NCBI RefSeq assembly: GCF_900636535.1
Contig: NZ_LR134289.1
Coordinates: forward strand, 868,001-932,000
DNA: 64,000 nucleotides
Direction of reading: 5' to 3'
From: Chryseobacterium gleum
GTDB lineage: Bacteria > Bacteroidota > Bacteroidia > Flavobacteriales > Weeksellaceae
Shown here: positions 26,527 through 34,924 of the stretch, piece after piece
Layout of the letters: each line of letters starts with the position of its first letter
How positions within the stretch are numbered: position 1 is the first letter of the stretch
Made by a program: the position numbers and the translations under genes
The notes under the pieces: model-generated
What the model saw: the letters and a program-made list of their open reading frames with translations, nothing else
Databases searched by the model: none
What the model was told of the DNA's origin: nothing

Positions 26527-26997
26527 ATGGAACTTAAAACAAAAATTCACGCAGATGACGGCAAACAGGAAATCTTCATCATCAGAGAATTTGACCTTCC
26601 TGTAGAACTGCTTTTCAAAGCCTATACAGAAGCAGAACTTTTCGAGCAATGGATGGGAACGAAAGTAACCAAATTCGAAAACAACCCCCATGGAAGTTAC
26701 CGTTTCGAAACCTTAAATCCTCAGGGCGATGTGGTTTTCAGTGCGAACGGAACCATTCATGATATTGTTCAGAATGAGAAAATTATAAGAACTTTTCAGA
26801 TGGAGAACACTCCTTTTCCCGTTCAGATCGAGTTTTTAGAATTTGAAAAATTAACGGATGCCACCAGTAAAATAACCATTCAGACCATTTATAAATCTGT
26901 AGACTTCAGAGACCAGCACCTGAAAATGCCATTCGCCCAAGGTATTAATATGGCGCATAACCGTTTGCAGGAATTGTTTAGAGAGACAAAAAGATAA
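26527..26997 (+). CDS. SRPBCC (AHSA1-like) domain protein
   Basis: 156 residues with the START/AHSA1 pattern: IIREFDLPVELLFKAYTEAELFEQWMGT, SYRFETLNPQGDVVFSANGTIHDI, and a C-terminal helix MAHNRLQELF. Such proteins bind hydrophobic ligands and are regularly paired with an ArsR regulator, as here. It stands between repeats, with degenerate CT-rich sequence on both sides, and may be translated from the ArsR transcript or separately. Confidence 0.88.
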   Translation: MELKTKIHADDGKQEIFIIREFDLPVELLFKAYTEAELFEQWMGTKVTKFENNPHGSYRFETLNPQGDVVFSANGTIHDIVQNEKIIRTFQMENTPFPVQIEFLEFEKLTDATSKITIQTIYKSVDFRDQHLKMPFAQGINMAHNRLQELFRETKR

Positions 26998-27046
26998 TAG
27001 ACGAAGAGATGATAGACAATGGACAACAAGGTTTAAATTGTGGGTA

Positions 27047-27262
27047 TCAATGTTAATAGTGAATTTTGGTTCGCAAGTGAATCGTCAATCATTATTTGAT
27101 AAACAACAGAACCTTGAACATTAAACTTTAAACCTTAAACCCTTATACTCTCCCACTCTCAAATCCTCTAACCCTCAAACCCTCAAACCCTCTAACCTAA
27201 ACACCCCGAATCTCGCATCCCGAAACCCAAAACTCTCCCACTCTCAAACCCTCAAACATACC
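27047..27262. repeat. Degenerate repeat copy and CT-rich (CCCTCAAA)-type tract
   Basis: 27047-27140 is a diverged copy of the 93-95 bp unit; 27140-27262 is a string of variants of CTCTCAAACCCTCAAAC. A similar tract precedes the SRPBCC gene (26478-26520), and an inverted version lies near 51815-51850. Confidence 0.8.
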
Positions 27263-27267
27263 ACACA

Positions 27268-27846
27268 ATGAATCCAAAAGTGAATTTTTTCTTCGAAAAA
27301 GCCACACAGTGGAAAGAAGAATTTGAAAAGTTAAGAACAATCGCCTTAAGCACCGAATTGGTTGAAGATTTAAAATGGGGCTGTCCCTGTTATACTTATG
27401 AAGGGAAAAATATTTTCCTGATCCACGGTTTCAAGGAATATTGTGCGCTGCTCTTCTTTAAAGGGGCTTTGATGAAAGATCCGGACCATATCCTGATTCA
27501 GCAGACTGAAAATGTGCAGGCTGCAAGACAGATCCGTTTTACTGATGTGGAACAAATCAATGATCTGGAAGACATTCTCCGCCAATATATGTTTGAAGCT
27601 GTTGAAATAGAAGAATCAGGTGCTAAAGTGGAAATGAAGAAAACAAAAGAGTTTGAAATGGCTGAAGAATTTCAGGAAAAGCTGGATCAAAATCCTGCAT
27701 TACAGGAAGCTTTTAAAGCATTAACACCAGGAAGACAAAGAGCCTACCTGCTTCACTTCTCCTCTGCCAAACAGTCCAAAACCCGTGAAGCCCGCATTGA
27801 AAAATGCATTCCACAAATTATGGACGGAATAGGACTAAACGACTAA
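27268..27846 (+). CDS. YdeI/OmpD-associated (DUF1801) protein
   Basis: 192 residues. The N-terminal half (about 10-110) is DUF1801-like: LVEDLKWGCPCYTYEGKNIFLIHGFKEYCALLFFKGALMKD. The C-terminal part has the YdeI/OmdA signature, FKALTPGRQRAYLLHFSSAKQSKTREARIEKC. The function of the family is not established. It precedes the DoxX gene by 16 bases and belongs to the ArsR-SRPBCC-YdeI-DoxX neighbourhood often seen in Bacteroidota. Confidence 0.85.
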   Translation: MNPKVNFFFEKATQWKEEFEKLRTIALSTELVEDLKWGCPCYTYEGKNIFLIHGFKEYCALLFFKGALMKDPDHILIQQTENVQAARQIRFTDVEQINDLEDILRQYMFEAVEIEESGAKVEMKKTKEFEMAEEFQEKLDQNPALQEAFKALTPGRQRAYLLHFSSAKQSKTREARIEKCIPQIMDGIGLND

Positions 27847-27862
27847 CTATAAAAAACAGATC

Positions 27863-28261
27863 ATGAACACACCACACCCCTCACAAAAAAGAACAAAAAT
27901 CATCTATTGGATATTCACCCTCTGGATGGCTCTGGGAATGGTTTCAACAGCCATTGTCCAGCTAATGAAAAACAAAGATGAACTGGCCAATTTTACCAAT
28001 CTCGGCTACCCTTCTTACCTGATGACCATCATCGGAGTATGGAAAATTCTGGGCGTTATTGCGATTTTAATTCCTAAACGTTTGCTTTTAAAAGAATGGG
28101 CTTATGCAGGATTTTTCTTTGTAATGTCCGGAGCTGTCATTTCCCATCTTATCGTGGGTGACACAGCTGGCAGAACTTTCCCTGCAGTATTATTATTCGT
28201 ATTGGTTATTATTTCCTGGTACTTCAGACCTGCAGAAAGGAAAATTACTATCATTGATTAA
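27863..28261 (+). CDS. DoxX-family four-helix membrane protein
   Basis: 132 residues with four hydrophobic helices (about 14-36, 56-75, 83-103, 108-127) and the DoxX-type features LMKNKDELANFTNLGYPSYLMTIIGVWKILGVIAIL. DoxX proteins are small inner-membrane proteins of uncertain, probably redox-linked, function. It follows the YdeI gene by 16 bases and is the last gene of the group. Confidence 0.85.
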   Translation: MNTPHPSQKRTKIIYWIFTLWMALGMVSTAIVQLMKNKDELANFTNLGYPSYLMTIIGVWKILGVIAILIPKRLLLKEWAYAGFFFVMSGAVISHLIVGDTAGRTFPAVLLFVLVIISWYFRPAERKITIID

Positions 28262-28573
28262 TTATTTTGTTTAAACTTTTTTTTTGAAACATTAAGATTG
28301 TATTAAGCTATTTAGAATATTAAGATGAGCTTCGCTTTAAGTTTAAAGTCAGAATAATTCATCTTAATACTTTATCAATTAAATCCTTCCTAATGATTCA
28401 ATATATACTGAACAATCTTTGATAGGTTAAACAGTTTTATTAAAATCATTTAAGATTAAAAAGAAAGAAATTTTATCGAAGATAAAATCTTTGCGCCTTA
28501 AACAATCCTTCATTAACAAAACTTGCGTCTTTGCGATTTCCAACAACACTACACTATAAAACAAAAATTTGAC
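28262..28573. other. Gap with degenerate intergenic repeat words
   Basis: No gene. It contains scattered words such as TTTGCGCC and CTTGCGTCTTTGCGATT that look like a dispersed intergenic repeat family. Confidence 0.4.
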
Positions 28574-29128
28574 ATGAAAAATAAACTAACCCCGGAACAA
28601 ATCAACGAGCTTTTAAAAACACTAAAAACCCGTTTTGAAAAAAACATGAACCGTCATAAAGACCTGAAATGGGAAAGAATCCAGCAGAAACTGGAAGCCA
28701 GCCCAGAAAAGATACGGTCTTTATACGAAATGGAAGTTACTGAAGGTGAACCCGACGTTGTAGATTACAATAAAAAAACAGATGAATATTCTTTTGTAGA
28801 CTGCTCCCCGGAAAGCCCGAAACGCCGAAGCCTGTGCTATGATTATCCTGCCTGGAATGCCAGAAAAGCCAATAAACCGGAAAGCAACGCCATCGACAAA
28901 GCTAAAGAAATGGGAATTGAACTTTTGACAGAGGAACAATACCGTCACCTTCAGGAATTAGGGAAATTTGATCAAAAGACTTCAAGCTGGATCAAAACAC
29001 CTCCACAAATTCGTGAACTTGGAGGGGCTGTTTTCTGCGACAGACGATATAATACTGTATTTATGTATCACAATGGTGCAGATTCTTATTATGCTGCCAG
29101 AGGATTCAGAGGAATAGTAAAAGTCTAA
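28574..29128 (+). CDS. DUF4256 domain protein
   Basis: 184 residues starting at MKNKLTPEQINELLKTLKTRF; an in-frame TTG upstream (28523) gives an unlikely extension. The sequence matches DUF4256 throughout, with VDYNKKTDEYSFVDCSPESPKRRSLCYDYPAWNARK and a conserved C-terminal GGAVFCDRRYNTVFMYHNGADSYYAARGFRG. The function of the family is unknown. Single gene, often found near YdeI/SRPBCC/VOC-type genes, as here. Confidence 0.88.
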   Translation: MKNKLTPEQINELLKTLKTRFEKNMNRHKDLKWERIQQKLEASPEKIRSLYEMEVTEGEPDVVDYNKKTDEYSFVDCSPESPKRRSLCYDYPAWNARKANKPESNAIDKAKEMGIELLTEEQYRHLQELGKFDQKTSSWIKTPPQIRELGGAVFCDRRYNTVFMYHNGADSYYAARGFRGIVKV

Positions 29129-29161
29129 GCAGAGAATTGTCCCAGCTTTTCATCAGAACAA

Positions 29162-30121
29162 TCAGGAATCTCTCAACCAGGGAGATTCCACACTCCAGAA
29201 GATAATTTTTACGCCCAAAAAGTTTTCAGCGTATGCTGTAAATTCTTCTTTGGTAAAAGGTTTTTTAGTTTTCGGATTGGTATACGTTAACGTTGGCTCC
29301 TGAACCGCCATAGCTACCAAAGAAAGCTTTCCTTTGTATTGGTTGAAAAAAGGATAAGAATTTTTCATCTGTGCTTTTTTATCCGGAACAATATCAGGTC
29401 CGCCCAATCCTATATTATTTTTGTAGGCAAAATCGAACAGTCTGGACATATATTGATGGTCATTTTCCCATTCACAGGGAAAGAAATTAACATACTGCAA
29501 AACATAGGATTCACGGAATGCACTTCTCGCAAATTTCAGATTTTCCAGTTCAGCCTGAAAATAACGGTCACACCTGAAACCTGTTTTATCTTTTTTCATT
29601 TCAATATCAATGGAAGTTTCCGGAAGGTTAATTCCCTGGATCTTTCCGTCAAACTTCTTCGCCAGTTCTCCAATCAGTTTCTGAAACCGTTCCCGGACAG
29701 CTGGATTCCATTGCTGGGTTACCCAACCACTTCCTACAGGCTTATTCTCCCCGGGATTGTCATATTGAGGTACCAATCCCCCGTTATATTCTTTATCTTT
29801 CAATATATAATCAGGAACATATCTTGCCTGTGGTTCAAAAAAACGGTCCTGAAGCTGGATAAATAATTTTTTATTGAGGCCTGTCAGATAATTGAGATCT
29901 TTCTCAATAACAGAAAAATCATACCCATCTTTTGAAGTTTCCAGTGCTTTCCAGTTATAAACAATCTGGACTCCGCCAATATCTTTACGGGTGATCATCT
30001 TTTCAATTGCATGCAGATCTCCCGAAGAAGTGTAAATATAATTCTGAGGAGCCTGTGCAGTCACAAAATATAAGTTTAGAATAAACAGCCCCAAGCCCAA
30101 TACTTTAGTCATCTTTTTCAT
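29162..30121 (-). CDS. Secreted glycosidase-like (TIM-barrel) protein
   Basis: 319 residues with a signal peptide (MKKMTKVLGLGLFILNL..., cleavage near VTAQ). The body has features of a retaining glycoside hydrolase barrel: GGVQIVYNWKALE, KKLFIQLQDRFF, a possible acid/base region GINLPETSI, and IIFWSVESPW near the end. No specific family could be named; it resembles the GH42/GH5 clan only in outline. It is a lone minus-strand gene. Confidence 0.6.
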   Translation of the reverse strand: MKKMTKVLGLGLFILNLYFVTAQAPQNYIYTSSGDLHAIEKMITRKDIGGVQIVYNWKALETSKDGYDFSVIEKDLNYLTGLNKKLFIQLQDRFFEPQARYVPDYILKDKEYNGGLVPQYDNPGENKPVGSGWVTQQWNPAVRERFQKLIGELAKKFDGKIQGINLPETSIDIEMKKDKTGFRCDRYFQAELENLKFARSAFRESYVLQYVNFFPCEWENDHQYMSRLFDFAYKNNIGLGGPDIVPDKKAQMKNSYPFFNQYKGKLSLVAMAVQEPTLTYTNPKTKKPFTKEEFTAYAENFLGVKIIFWSVESPWLRDS

Positions 30122-30323
30122 TAAGTCAATTTAAAAAAGTAGATCATTTTCCGTGCCTAAAAATATTTATCATGTTTGAGAGCATTAAATTTTTTTTCTT
30201 AAAACTCTTTTCTGAAATATTAATTTTCATCATAAAATCATTATCTCTTCATATCCTATTTTTAATATACGAATACTATTGTTATTTTAGCAGAATAGAA
30301 ATTTGATTTTAACATTTAAGGAT

Positions 30324-30824
30324 ATGAAAAAATTAATCTTATTGGGCGCTGTAGCAGCTTTTTTAATCAACTGTAATAAAAAAACTGAAGCACCGGCTCC
30401 CAAAGCAGTAGCAGATACGATTGCTGCAGAAGAGCCTGTAATAGATACGCTTGGTCCAAAATCATTCTGTTATATCGGAGTTACAGGAAAAGACAGTGTT
30501 TTTGCTTCTATTGATGATAATTTAGGAACGATCACCGGGAAATTATCTTATAAAAACAGTGAAAAAGACAGTTCAAAAGGAGATGTTACCGGTTTTAAAT
30601 CAGGAGATACATTGAAGCTGACCTATGAATTTGATTCTGAAGGTAAGAAAAGCAAAAGAGATATTTACTTTATCCAGAAAGATAATACTTTAACAGAAGG
30701 TATTGGCGATCATAAAGAAGAAGATGGACAGACCAAATATGCTGACGAAAAGAAAATCAGCTATAAAGACGGACAGAAGCTGAACACTGCGGATTGTAAA
30801 GTAGTGAGCAAGGCTTTAAAATAA
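30324..30824 (+). CDS. Hypothetical lipoprotein
   Basis: 166 residues from the ATG at 30324, preceded by AAGGAT; an upstream TTG (30303) is less likely. The signal ends in a lipobox, FLINC, so Cys is at about residue 17. The mature part is polar, with FCYIGVTGKDSVFASIDDNLGTITGKLSYKNSEKDSSKGDVTGF, a beta-rich segment seen in small Bacteroidota lipoproteins of unknown role. It ends in a bidirectional terminator. Confidence 0.78.
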   Translation: MKKLILLGAVAAFLINCNKKTEAPAPKAVADTIAAEEPVIDTLGPKSFCYIGVTGKDSVFASIDDNLGTITGKLSYKNSEKDSSKGDVTGFKSGDTLKLTYEFDSEGKKSKRDIYFIQKDNTLTEGIGDHKEEDGQTKYADEKKISYKDGQKLNTADCKVVSKALK

Positions 30825-30841
30825 AAATTAATTATAAATAA

Positions 30842-30870
30842 AAAACAGCCTTATTCAAGGCTGTTTTTTT
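30842..30870. terminator. Bidirectional terminator, lipoprotein / threonine aldolase
   Basis: An 11-bp stem (30842-30852 with 30857-30867) around ATTC, with A- and T-runs. It overlaps the stop codon of the minus-strand aldolase gene. Confidence 0.9.
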
Positions 30871-31903
30871 ATGCTAATTCTGTTTCTAACATTTCAATAA
30901 ACCGGTTCACAGCATCATCTCCTGTGCTCCATGAAGTAATAAGACGAACAGCAGAAAAATTTTCATCTATTTTTTTCCAGACATAGAACTCAAAATCCTT
31001 AGACAAAACCTCAATAAGGTTATGAGGTAAGATAGGAAAAATCTGATTGGTATAAGTATCTGCAAGAAAAGCAGTTCCTTTTTTCTGTAATGCTTTCTTA
31101 ATTTTCATAGCCTGCTGATTGGCGTGCTGAGCCAGATCAAAGTACAGATTATCTTTCATCAGTTCCAGAAACTGGATTCCCAAAAGTCTTCCTTTTGCCA
31201 GTAATGCTCCTTTCTGTTTGATATTAAAAGCAAAATCTTCCTGAAGAACAGGATTATTAATAACAATCGCTTCGCCAATCAAAGCTCCGTTCTTAGTTCC
31301 TCCAAGATAGAAAACGTCAGTAAAGGCCGCCACTTTTTCCAGTGTAAGATCACTTATTTCAGAAGTCAGGCCGTGCCCCAATCTTGCTCCATCCATAAAG
31401 AGGAATAAATTATATTGTTTACAGAAAACAGAAAGTTCTTCCAGTTCTTTCGCAAGGTAAATTGTTCCCAACTCTGTGGAATTGGAAATATAAACCAGTT
31501 TAGGCATCACCTGATGCGGCACATTCTTATGATTTTCCAGCACAGGAATAATATCCGCCGGTCTCAGCTTGCCATCTGCAGTTTCAATGCTCAGCACTTT
31601 GTGCCCCGTAGCTTCAATAGCTCCGGTTTCATTGTTCAATATATGTCCGGAAGAAGCTGAAATCACACACTGATAAGGTTTTAAAATTGAAGAAATAACA
31701 ATTAAGTTAGCCTGTGTACCTCCGGAAACAAAATAAATATCCGAATGCTGATTATTGATTTTCTCCTTAATTAAATCTTTGGCCTTTAAGGAATATTCAT
31801 CTTCGCCATATCCGGCCTGCTGGTCAAGATTATGCTGTAAAAGAGCTTGTAAAATAGTGGGATGACATCCCTCAGAATAGTCGTTTTTGAATGAAAATTT
31901 CAT
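30869..31903 (-). CDS. Low-specificity L-threonine aldolase family enzyme
   Basis: 344 residues of the beta-eliminating-lyase/threonine aldolase fold (PLP, type I): SEGCHPTILQAL, YFVSGGTQANLIVI, LGTIYLAKELEEL, FLFMDGARLGHGL (Asp binding PLP nitrogen) and DVFYLGGTKNGAL with the Schiff-base Lys. The family cleaves L-threonine or allo-threonine to glycine and acetaldehyde. Length is normal. Transcribed away from the DtxR-type regulator; the 85-base gap holds an inverted repeat. Confidence 0.88.
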   Translation of the reverse strand: MKFSFKNDYSEGCHPTILQALLQHNLDQQAGYGEDEYSLKAKDLIKEKINNQHSDIYFVSGGTQANLIVISSILKPYQCVISASSGHILNNETGAIEATGHKVLSIETADGKLRPADIIPVLENHKNVPHQVMPKLVYISNSTELGTIYLAKELEELSVFCKQYNLFLFMDGARLGHGLTSEISDLTLEKVAAFTDVFYLGGTKNGALIGEAIVINNPVLQEDFAFNIKQKGALLAKGRLLGIQFLELMKDNLYFDLAQHANQQAMKIKKALQKKGTAFLADTYTNQIFPILPHNLIEVLSKDFEFYVWKKIDENFSAVRLITSWSTGDDAVNRFIEMLETELA

Positions 31904-31957
31904 AGAGTAAAATTAAAAAAAGTTAAAATAACAAGCGTAAACTTTTCATTTTATTTT

Positions 31958-31985
31958 GTTAGATTTGTAGTGAAAATCATCTAAC
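31958..31985 (+). promoter_or_regulatory. Promoter and inverted repeat before the DtxR-type gene
   Basis: TAGATTTG (31960-31967) is a perfect -7 element. GTTAGAT (31958-31964) and ATCTAAC (31979-31985) form an inverted repeat around the expected start of transcription, only 3 bases before the TTG start codon. This fits a self-repressing metal regulator. Confidence 0.6.
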
Positions 31986-31988
31986 ATT

Positions 31989-32642
31989 TTGAGAACAACC
32001 CTAACAGAAGAGAATTACCTGAAAGCTTTGTTTCATTTAGTTGACAATGAAGGAAAGGTTACGATTAATGAGCTCAGTAAATTTTTAAATGTAAAAATGC
32101 CGAGTGTCAATAACATGATGAAGAAATTTGCCGAGAAAAAATGGGTGATTTATGAGACCTACAAACCCTTAATCGTTACAGAAAAAGGAAGACGGGAAGC
32201 TGCCCTTGTAGTCCGTAAGCACAGGCTTACTGAAATGTTCCTGGTAAAAAAAATGAATTTCGGCTGGGAAAATGTTCATGAGATTGCAGAACAGCTTGAG
32301 CATGTACATTCTCAAATCTTTTTTGATAAAATGGATGAAATTCTGGATCATCCTAAATTCGATCCCCACGGGGAACCTATACCAGATAAAGACGGAAATA
32401 TTATTGCCCAGGATCTGCAGAAATTAAGCAGCTGTGAACCGGGAGAAAATGTAACTTTTGCATCTGTTACCCTTTCCGATGATGCTTTCCTGACCTACCT
32501 AAATGACAGAAAACTTCTCCTCAACAGTAAGGTAAAAATTATTAAAATTGAAAGTTTTGATTTATCGATGACGATAGAAATTGATGGTAAAACTGAAATT
32601 TTAAGCAAAAAAGCTACGGAGAAGATACTCGTTAAGAAATAA
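31989..32642 (+). CDS. DtxR/MntR-family metal-dependent regulator
   Basis: 217 residues starting at TTG 31989, chosen because family members begin with LTEENYLKAL and no ATG lies upstream in frame. Domains: winged HTH (about 1-65, VTINELSKFLNVKMPSVNNMMKKFAEKKWV), metal-binding dimerisation domain (about 70-140, with VRKHRLTEMFL, HEIAEQLEHVHS, DHPKFDPHGEPIP), and a FeoA/SH3-like domain (about 150-217). Such proteins repress manganese or iron uptake genes. No transporter is adjacent. An inverted repeat overlaps its promoter. Confidence 0.9.
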   Translation: MRTTLTEENYLKALFHLVDNEGKVTINELSKFLNVKMPSVNNMMKKFAEKKWVIYETYKPLIVTEKGRREAALVVRKHRLTEMFLVKKMNFGWENVHEIAEQLEHVHSQIFFDKMDEILDHPKFDPHGEPIPDKDGNIIAQDLQKLSSCEPGENVTFASVTLSDDAFLTYLNDRKLLLNSKVKIIKIESFDLSMTIEIDGKTEILSKKATEKILVKK

Positions 32643-32660
32643 ATCATTAAAACTGAAAAA

Positions 32661-32693
32661 AAACCTAACAGGTTTTTAAAACCTGTTAGGTTT
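32661..32693 (+). terminator. Long hairpin after the DtxR-type gene
   Basis: A near-uninterrupted 14-16 bp inverted repeat (AAACCTAACAGG... with ...CCTGTTAGGTTT). The T-run is short. Confidence 0.75.
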
Positions 32694-32871
32694 ACTATTT
32701 ATACCAATCTACACTTACCTGGAAAAATACATTTATCCCTTAAACTGTTAAAAAACGGTTAAACTCAATCTCTTTAAAGTCGAAAGATTTATTTTTAATT
32801 AGGTTTGCAAAACAATCTGCAGACTTTGTCTTTTCTGACAAATACAAACATTAATTATTACTCAAAAAATT

Positions 32872-33600
32872 ATGAAAAAAAGCATTCCGTTTTTTATTAT
32901 TTCGATGTTGCTAAGCCCATTGGCAAACGCCCAGGATACACAGGTAAGAGATTTTGTAATTGAGCCTCAAATTCAACCCAACTTTTATATTTACAAAACA
33001 TTCGGAGTATTCGGAGGGAAAGAATATTCTACCAATGCCGTGTATCTGGTAACTAAAAAAGGAGTTGTCCTGTTTGATGTTCCATGGCAGAAAACCCAAT
33101 ACCAAAGTCTGATGGATACAATTCAAAAACGTCATCACCTTCCGGTTATAGCTGTATTTGCTACCCATTCTCATGAAGACAGAGCGGGAGATTTAAGCTT
33201 TTATAATAAGAAAGGAATCAAAACCTACGCTACAGCAAAAACCAATGAAATTTTAAAGAAAGAAGGAAAAGCAACTTCTACAGAAATTATAAAAACCGGT
33301 AAACCTTACCGTATTGGTGGAGAAGAATTTGTAGTAGACTTTCTTGGTGAAGGTCATACGGCGGATAATGTAGTGGTTTGGTTTCCCAAATATAAGATAC
33401 TGGACGGAGGCTGTCTTGTAAAAAGTAAAGCAGCAGCCGATCTTGGCTACACCGGCGAAGCCAACGTTGCACAATGGCCAAAAACAATGGAAAAGTTAAA
33501 ATCCAAATACGCTCAGGCAACCCTGATTATTCCCGGACATGATGAATGGAAAGGCGGCGGCCATGTAGAGCACACACTTGATCTTTTAAATAAAAAATAA
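32872..33600 (+). CDS. bla: Subclass B1 metallo-beta-lactamase (CGB/BlaB-like)
   Basis: 242 residues with a signal peptide cleaved near ANAQ, so the enzyme is periplasmic. Both zinc sites of subclass B1 are complete: His99, His101 and Asp103 in THSHEDRAG, His162 in GEGHTADN, Cys181 in GGCLVKS and His223 in PGHDEW; Lys184 is the usual substrate-carboxylate binder. These enzymes hydrolyse most beta-lactams including carbapenems. From memory the sequence is very close to the chromosomal CGB enzyme of Chryseobacterium gleum and related to BlaB of Elizabethkingia. It is a stand-alone gene with a -7 element TAGGTTTG at 32800-32807 and no mobile element beside it, so it looks intrinsic. Confidence 0.95.
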   Translation: MKKSIPFFIISMLLSPLANAQDTQVRDFVIEPQIQPNFYIYKTFGVFGGKEYSTNAVYLVTKKGVVLFDVPWQKTQYQSLMDTIQKRHHLPVIAVFATHSHEDRAGDLSFYNKKGIKTYATAKTNEILKKEGKATSTEIIKTGKPYRIGGEEFVVDFLGEGHTADNVVVWFPKYKILDGGCLVKSKAAADLGYTGEANVAQWPKTMEKLKSKYAQATLIIPGHDEWKGGGHVEHTLDLLNKK

Positions 33601-33640
33601 ATATTTCGGGCCCCGGCGAATGCCGGGGCCCGAAATATTT
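33599..33640. terminator. GC-rich 19-bp perfect hairpin after bla
   Basis: 33599-33617 pairs perfectly with 33622-33640 around GAAT. The stem core is all G/C in an AT-rich region. It overlaps the bla stop codon and separates it from a convergent gene. Confidence 0.85.
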
Positions 33641-33650
33641 AAACAGCATG

Positions 33651-34826
33651 TTAATGACTGATACTTTTTAAAAGCTCTGATATTCTTTCAATTTCTTCCA
33701 TTGTATTAAAATAATGAGGAGACAAACGGATTGAATGTTCCACATTCTTAGAAGTAAAATCAATTAATGCATCCCCTCTCCGGTTTTCCTTAAAAAACAC
33801 ATTGTTATCACTCAGTATTTTGTGAATTTTTTCAACCTTTCCGTCCGGCTGGCAGAAGGCAATAATACTGCTTAATCTGTTCCCTTTATCCAGAACGGTG
33901 AAACCACTATTCTGAAGATGAGCTCTTAAAGTCTCTGACAACGTACGATTGTAACTTTCAATCTTATCCATACCAATCGTATTCGCATAATGCAAAGCTT
34001 CTGCAAATCCCAGCAACGCTGAATATGGTCTTTCAAAAAGTTCAAATTTTCTGGCGGTATCATTAAGCTGAAAATCATCAAAGGAAGACCATCTGGCTCC
34101 GATACTATCTAAAAATAAAGGATACATATTTCTATCCAAAGCTTTATCCGAAACATATAAAAAACCTGTTCCTCTTGGTCCACGCATAAATTTCCTTCCG
34201 GTGGCCGTCAGAAAATCACAATGGATTTTTTCAACATCTACCACGAGCTGTCCTACCGACTGACAGGCATCTACAAGATAAAGAATATCATATTGCTTAC
34301 ATAACTTACCCACTCCTTCTATATTCTGAATCAATCCGGAATTGGTAGGAATATGAGTGACTGCGATTAATTTAGGATGATGCTTTCTGATTAAGTTTTC
34401 AAAATCCTCCAGATCAAGCTCATGGTCAGAAAGATTGGTAGCTCTTACGATTTCAATATGATATCTTTTCTGCAGAGAAATAAAAGCAATCTGATTGGAT
34501 ATGTAATCATCATTGGTCGTAATGATACAATCTCCTTCTTTAAAATCAATACTGGACAAAGCTTTAGCATAGCCATCGGTAGAACTGCTTACAAATGCAA
34601 TATTGGAAGGTTTTGTATTGATAAGCTTTGCAGCCTCTTCATAAAACCTGCCGATCTTATCTGTGTTCCGAGTGACAGCAGCGTAACCTCCAAACTCCTG
34701 CTCTTCGTATAAGAACTTAACAGTAGCATCTGTAACGGTCTTAGGCATTAATGATGCCCCTGCGCTGTTTAAAAATATTTTATCCGAACATCCGGGCGTC
34801 TCCTGTCTGATAATCTCTAAATTCAT
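33651..34826 (-). CDS. Class V aminotransferase-fold PLP enzyme
   Basis: 391 residues from the ATG at 34826, preceded by AAGGA; a TTG three codons upstream is less likely. Fold type I, class V: FLNSAGASLMP at the start, FVSSSTDGYAKAL, AVTHIPTNSGLIQNIEGV, YLVDACQSVGQLVVDV (PLP-binding Asp), and TATGRKFMRGPRGTGFLY with the Schiff-base Lys. It resembles cysteine desulfurase/isopenicillin-N-epimerase-like proteins, but no catalytic Cys loop of NifS/SufS type is evident. Exact reaction unknown. Lone gene. Confidence 0.85.
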   Translation of the reverse strand: MNLEIIRQETPGCSDKIFLNSAGASLMPKTVTDATVKFLYEEQEFGGYAAVTRNTDKIGRFYEEAAKLINTKPSNIAFVSSSTDGYAKALSSIDFKEGDCIITTNDDYISNQIAFISLQKRYHIEIVRATNLSDHELDLEDFENLIRKHHPKLIAVTHIPTNSGLIQNIEGVGKLCKQYDILYLVDACQSVGQLVVDVEKIHCDFLTATGRKFMRGPRGTGFLYVSDKALDRNMYPLFLDSIGARWSSFDDFQLNDTARKFELFERPYSALLGFAEALHYANTIGMDKIESYNRTLSETLRAHLQNSGFTVLDKGNRLSSIIAFCQPDGKVEKIHKILSDNNVFFKENRRGDALIDFTSKNVEHSIRLSPHYFNTMEEIERISELLKSISH

Positions 34827-34878
34827 TTCTATCAATCCTTACAACAAATTTACTTTTAATTTTTTCTATCTGGGACAT

Positions 34879-34907
34879 AAAAAATCCCGGATTTTCACCC
34901 GGGACTC
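34879..34907 (-). terminator. Terminator of the tssG-tssN-tssK transcript
   Basis: A TCCCGG/CCGGGA stem with an A-run on the left gives a T-run on the minus strand, 18 bases past the tssK stop. Confidence 0.8.
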
Positions 34908-34924
34908 TATTTTTAATAAATGAT

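Noticed and set aside
32872..33600. Horizontally acquired resistance gene
   Set aside because: No integron, insertion sequence or composition break; the enzyme looks like the genus's own chromosomal lactamase.
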